A stretch of 5,938 nucleotides of DNA from Candidatus Omnitrophota bacterium. GTDB lineage: Bacteria > Omnitrophota > Gorgyraeia > Duberdicusellales > 4484-171. Below, in pieces: positions 5,528-5,938 of this stretch (its first letter is position 1; every line of letters begins with the position of its first letter). A model generated the notes under the pieces. That model was not told the origin of the DNA, made no database searches, and worked only from the letters and a program-made list of their open reading frames with translations. Made by a program: the position numbers and the translations under genes. The stretch lies in the NCBI GenBank assembly GCA_028702365.1, contig JAQVOZ010000098.1, positions 1 to 5,938 on the forward strand, read 5' to 3'.

Positions 5528-5938
5528 AATACTCAATTATTTCTCTCTGCTTAAAAAAAGAGGGCTCGTTGGAAAATCTTATCTTTTTATCGGAGAAGAT
5601 TTCTCTTGCGTGAAGGATATTGCAAAGCTTATAAATTGCAAAGAAGACAGCGATTATTTCTGCAGCAGCTGCTGGGATTGCAGTAATGCAGAAAATTTAA
5701 CTCATCCTGATGTGTTTTTGCTTAAATCAGAGACCCTCACGATTACTATTGAAAATATTAAAGAAGCCCAGCAATTCCTGCGGCTTAAAAGTTTTCGTGC
5801 GCAAAAAAAGGTCCTGATTTTCCAGGACGCACAGAATATGGGCGAAGCTTCGGCAAACGCCTTTTTGAAAACGTTGGAGGAGCCGCCGAAGAATTCTTTT
5901 ATCGCAATTTGTGCCTCGCGGATAGACAGTCTTATACC
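5511..5938 (+). CDS. holB: DNA polymerase III delta' subunit, N-terminal part (3' end outside window)
   Basis: HolB is the delta' subunit of the clamp loader that places the sliding clamp on primed DNA. The 142 complete codons present show the delta'/DnaX-type zinc module Cys43-x7-Cys51-x2-Cys54-x2-Cys57 followed by HPD (65-67). Then come the TITIENIKEAQQFL segment (77-90), the degenerate Walker B region VLIFQDAQNM (101-110) and ANAFLKTLEEPP (115-126). The P-loop position reads FIGEDFSCVKD (26-36) with no GKS/T, consistent with an ATPase-inactive delta' and not an active DnaX. The window ends at ...SRIDSLIP, just before the expected SRC motif. ATG 5511 gives a natural N-terminus but overlaps tmk by 17 bases and has no Shine-Dalgarno sequence close by (nearest AGGA is about 19 bases away), so initiation probably relies on coupling to tmk translation. 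Confidence 0.9.
   Translation, partial: MQIQNKILNYFSLLKKRGLVGKSYLFIGEDFSCVKDIAKLINCKEDSDYFCSSCWDCSNAENLTHPDVFLLKSETLTITIENIKEAQQFLRLKSFRAQKKVLIFQDAQNMGEASANAFLKTLEEPPKNSFIAICASRIDSLI

Noticed and set aside
5586..5620. Missing P-loop lysine in HolB as a sign of gene decay
   Set aside because: A degenerate P-loop is normal for delta' subunits; the zinc module and the rest of the domain are intact.

Overview
The window is a tightly packed, AT-rich bacterial housekeeping segment. From about position 129 onward all genes lie on the + strand. In order they are: 5'-truncated radA (DNA repair ATPase/branch-migration helicase), a membrane-anchored PIN-TRAM protein of the YacL type, ispD, ispF (two steps of the MEP isoprenoid pathway), cysS (cysteinyl-tRNA synthetase), tmk (thymidylate kinase) and the first 142 codons of holB (DNA polymerase III delta' subunit). 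The order radA-yacL-ispD-ispF-cysS resembles the Bacillus subtilis radA-disA-yacL-ispD-ispF-gltX-cysE-cysS cluster, but without disA, gltX and cysE. The tmk-holB pair is appended directly behind it. The Lys/Ile/Phe-rich proteins, AT-rich third positions and gene order suggest an uncultivated bacterium, possibly Omnitrophota- or Elusimicrobiota-like, probably from a metagenome assembly. That taxonomic guess rests on general impression only.

Region by region: positions 1-128 do not belong to radA. They carry a short open frame on the - strand that I do not recognise. The RadA reading frame becomes recognisable abruptly at about 129, just before Walker A, so this is a breakpoint (assembly chimera or real rearrangement). 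From 129 to 2197 radA and the PIN-TRAM gene are separated by 2 bases, with a strong GGAGG ribosome binding site. A 38-base AT-rich spacer with a short direct repeat precedes ispD. ispD and ispF overlap by 4 bases (ATGA). Between ispF and cysS lies the only compositionally odd stretch, a GC-rich block with two hairpins. The first hairpin straddles the ispF stop codon. cysS/tmk and tmk/holB each overlap by 17 bases.

The genes look like one co-transcribed operon linking DNA repair, isoprenoid precursor synthesis, cysteine charging, dTTP supply and the replicative clamp loader. I see no convincing internal terminator or promoter. No CRISPR array, tRNA, rRNA, transposase or clearly new multi-gene system is visible. 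The points most worth a second look are the radA breakpoint, the GC-rich hairpin element that appears to have extended IspF, and unusual motif residues in IspF and CysRS.
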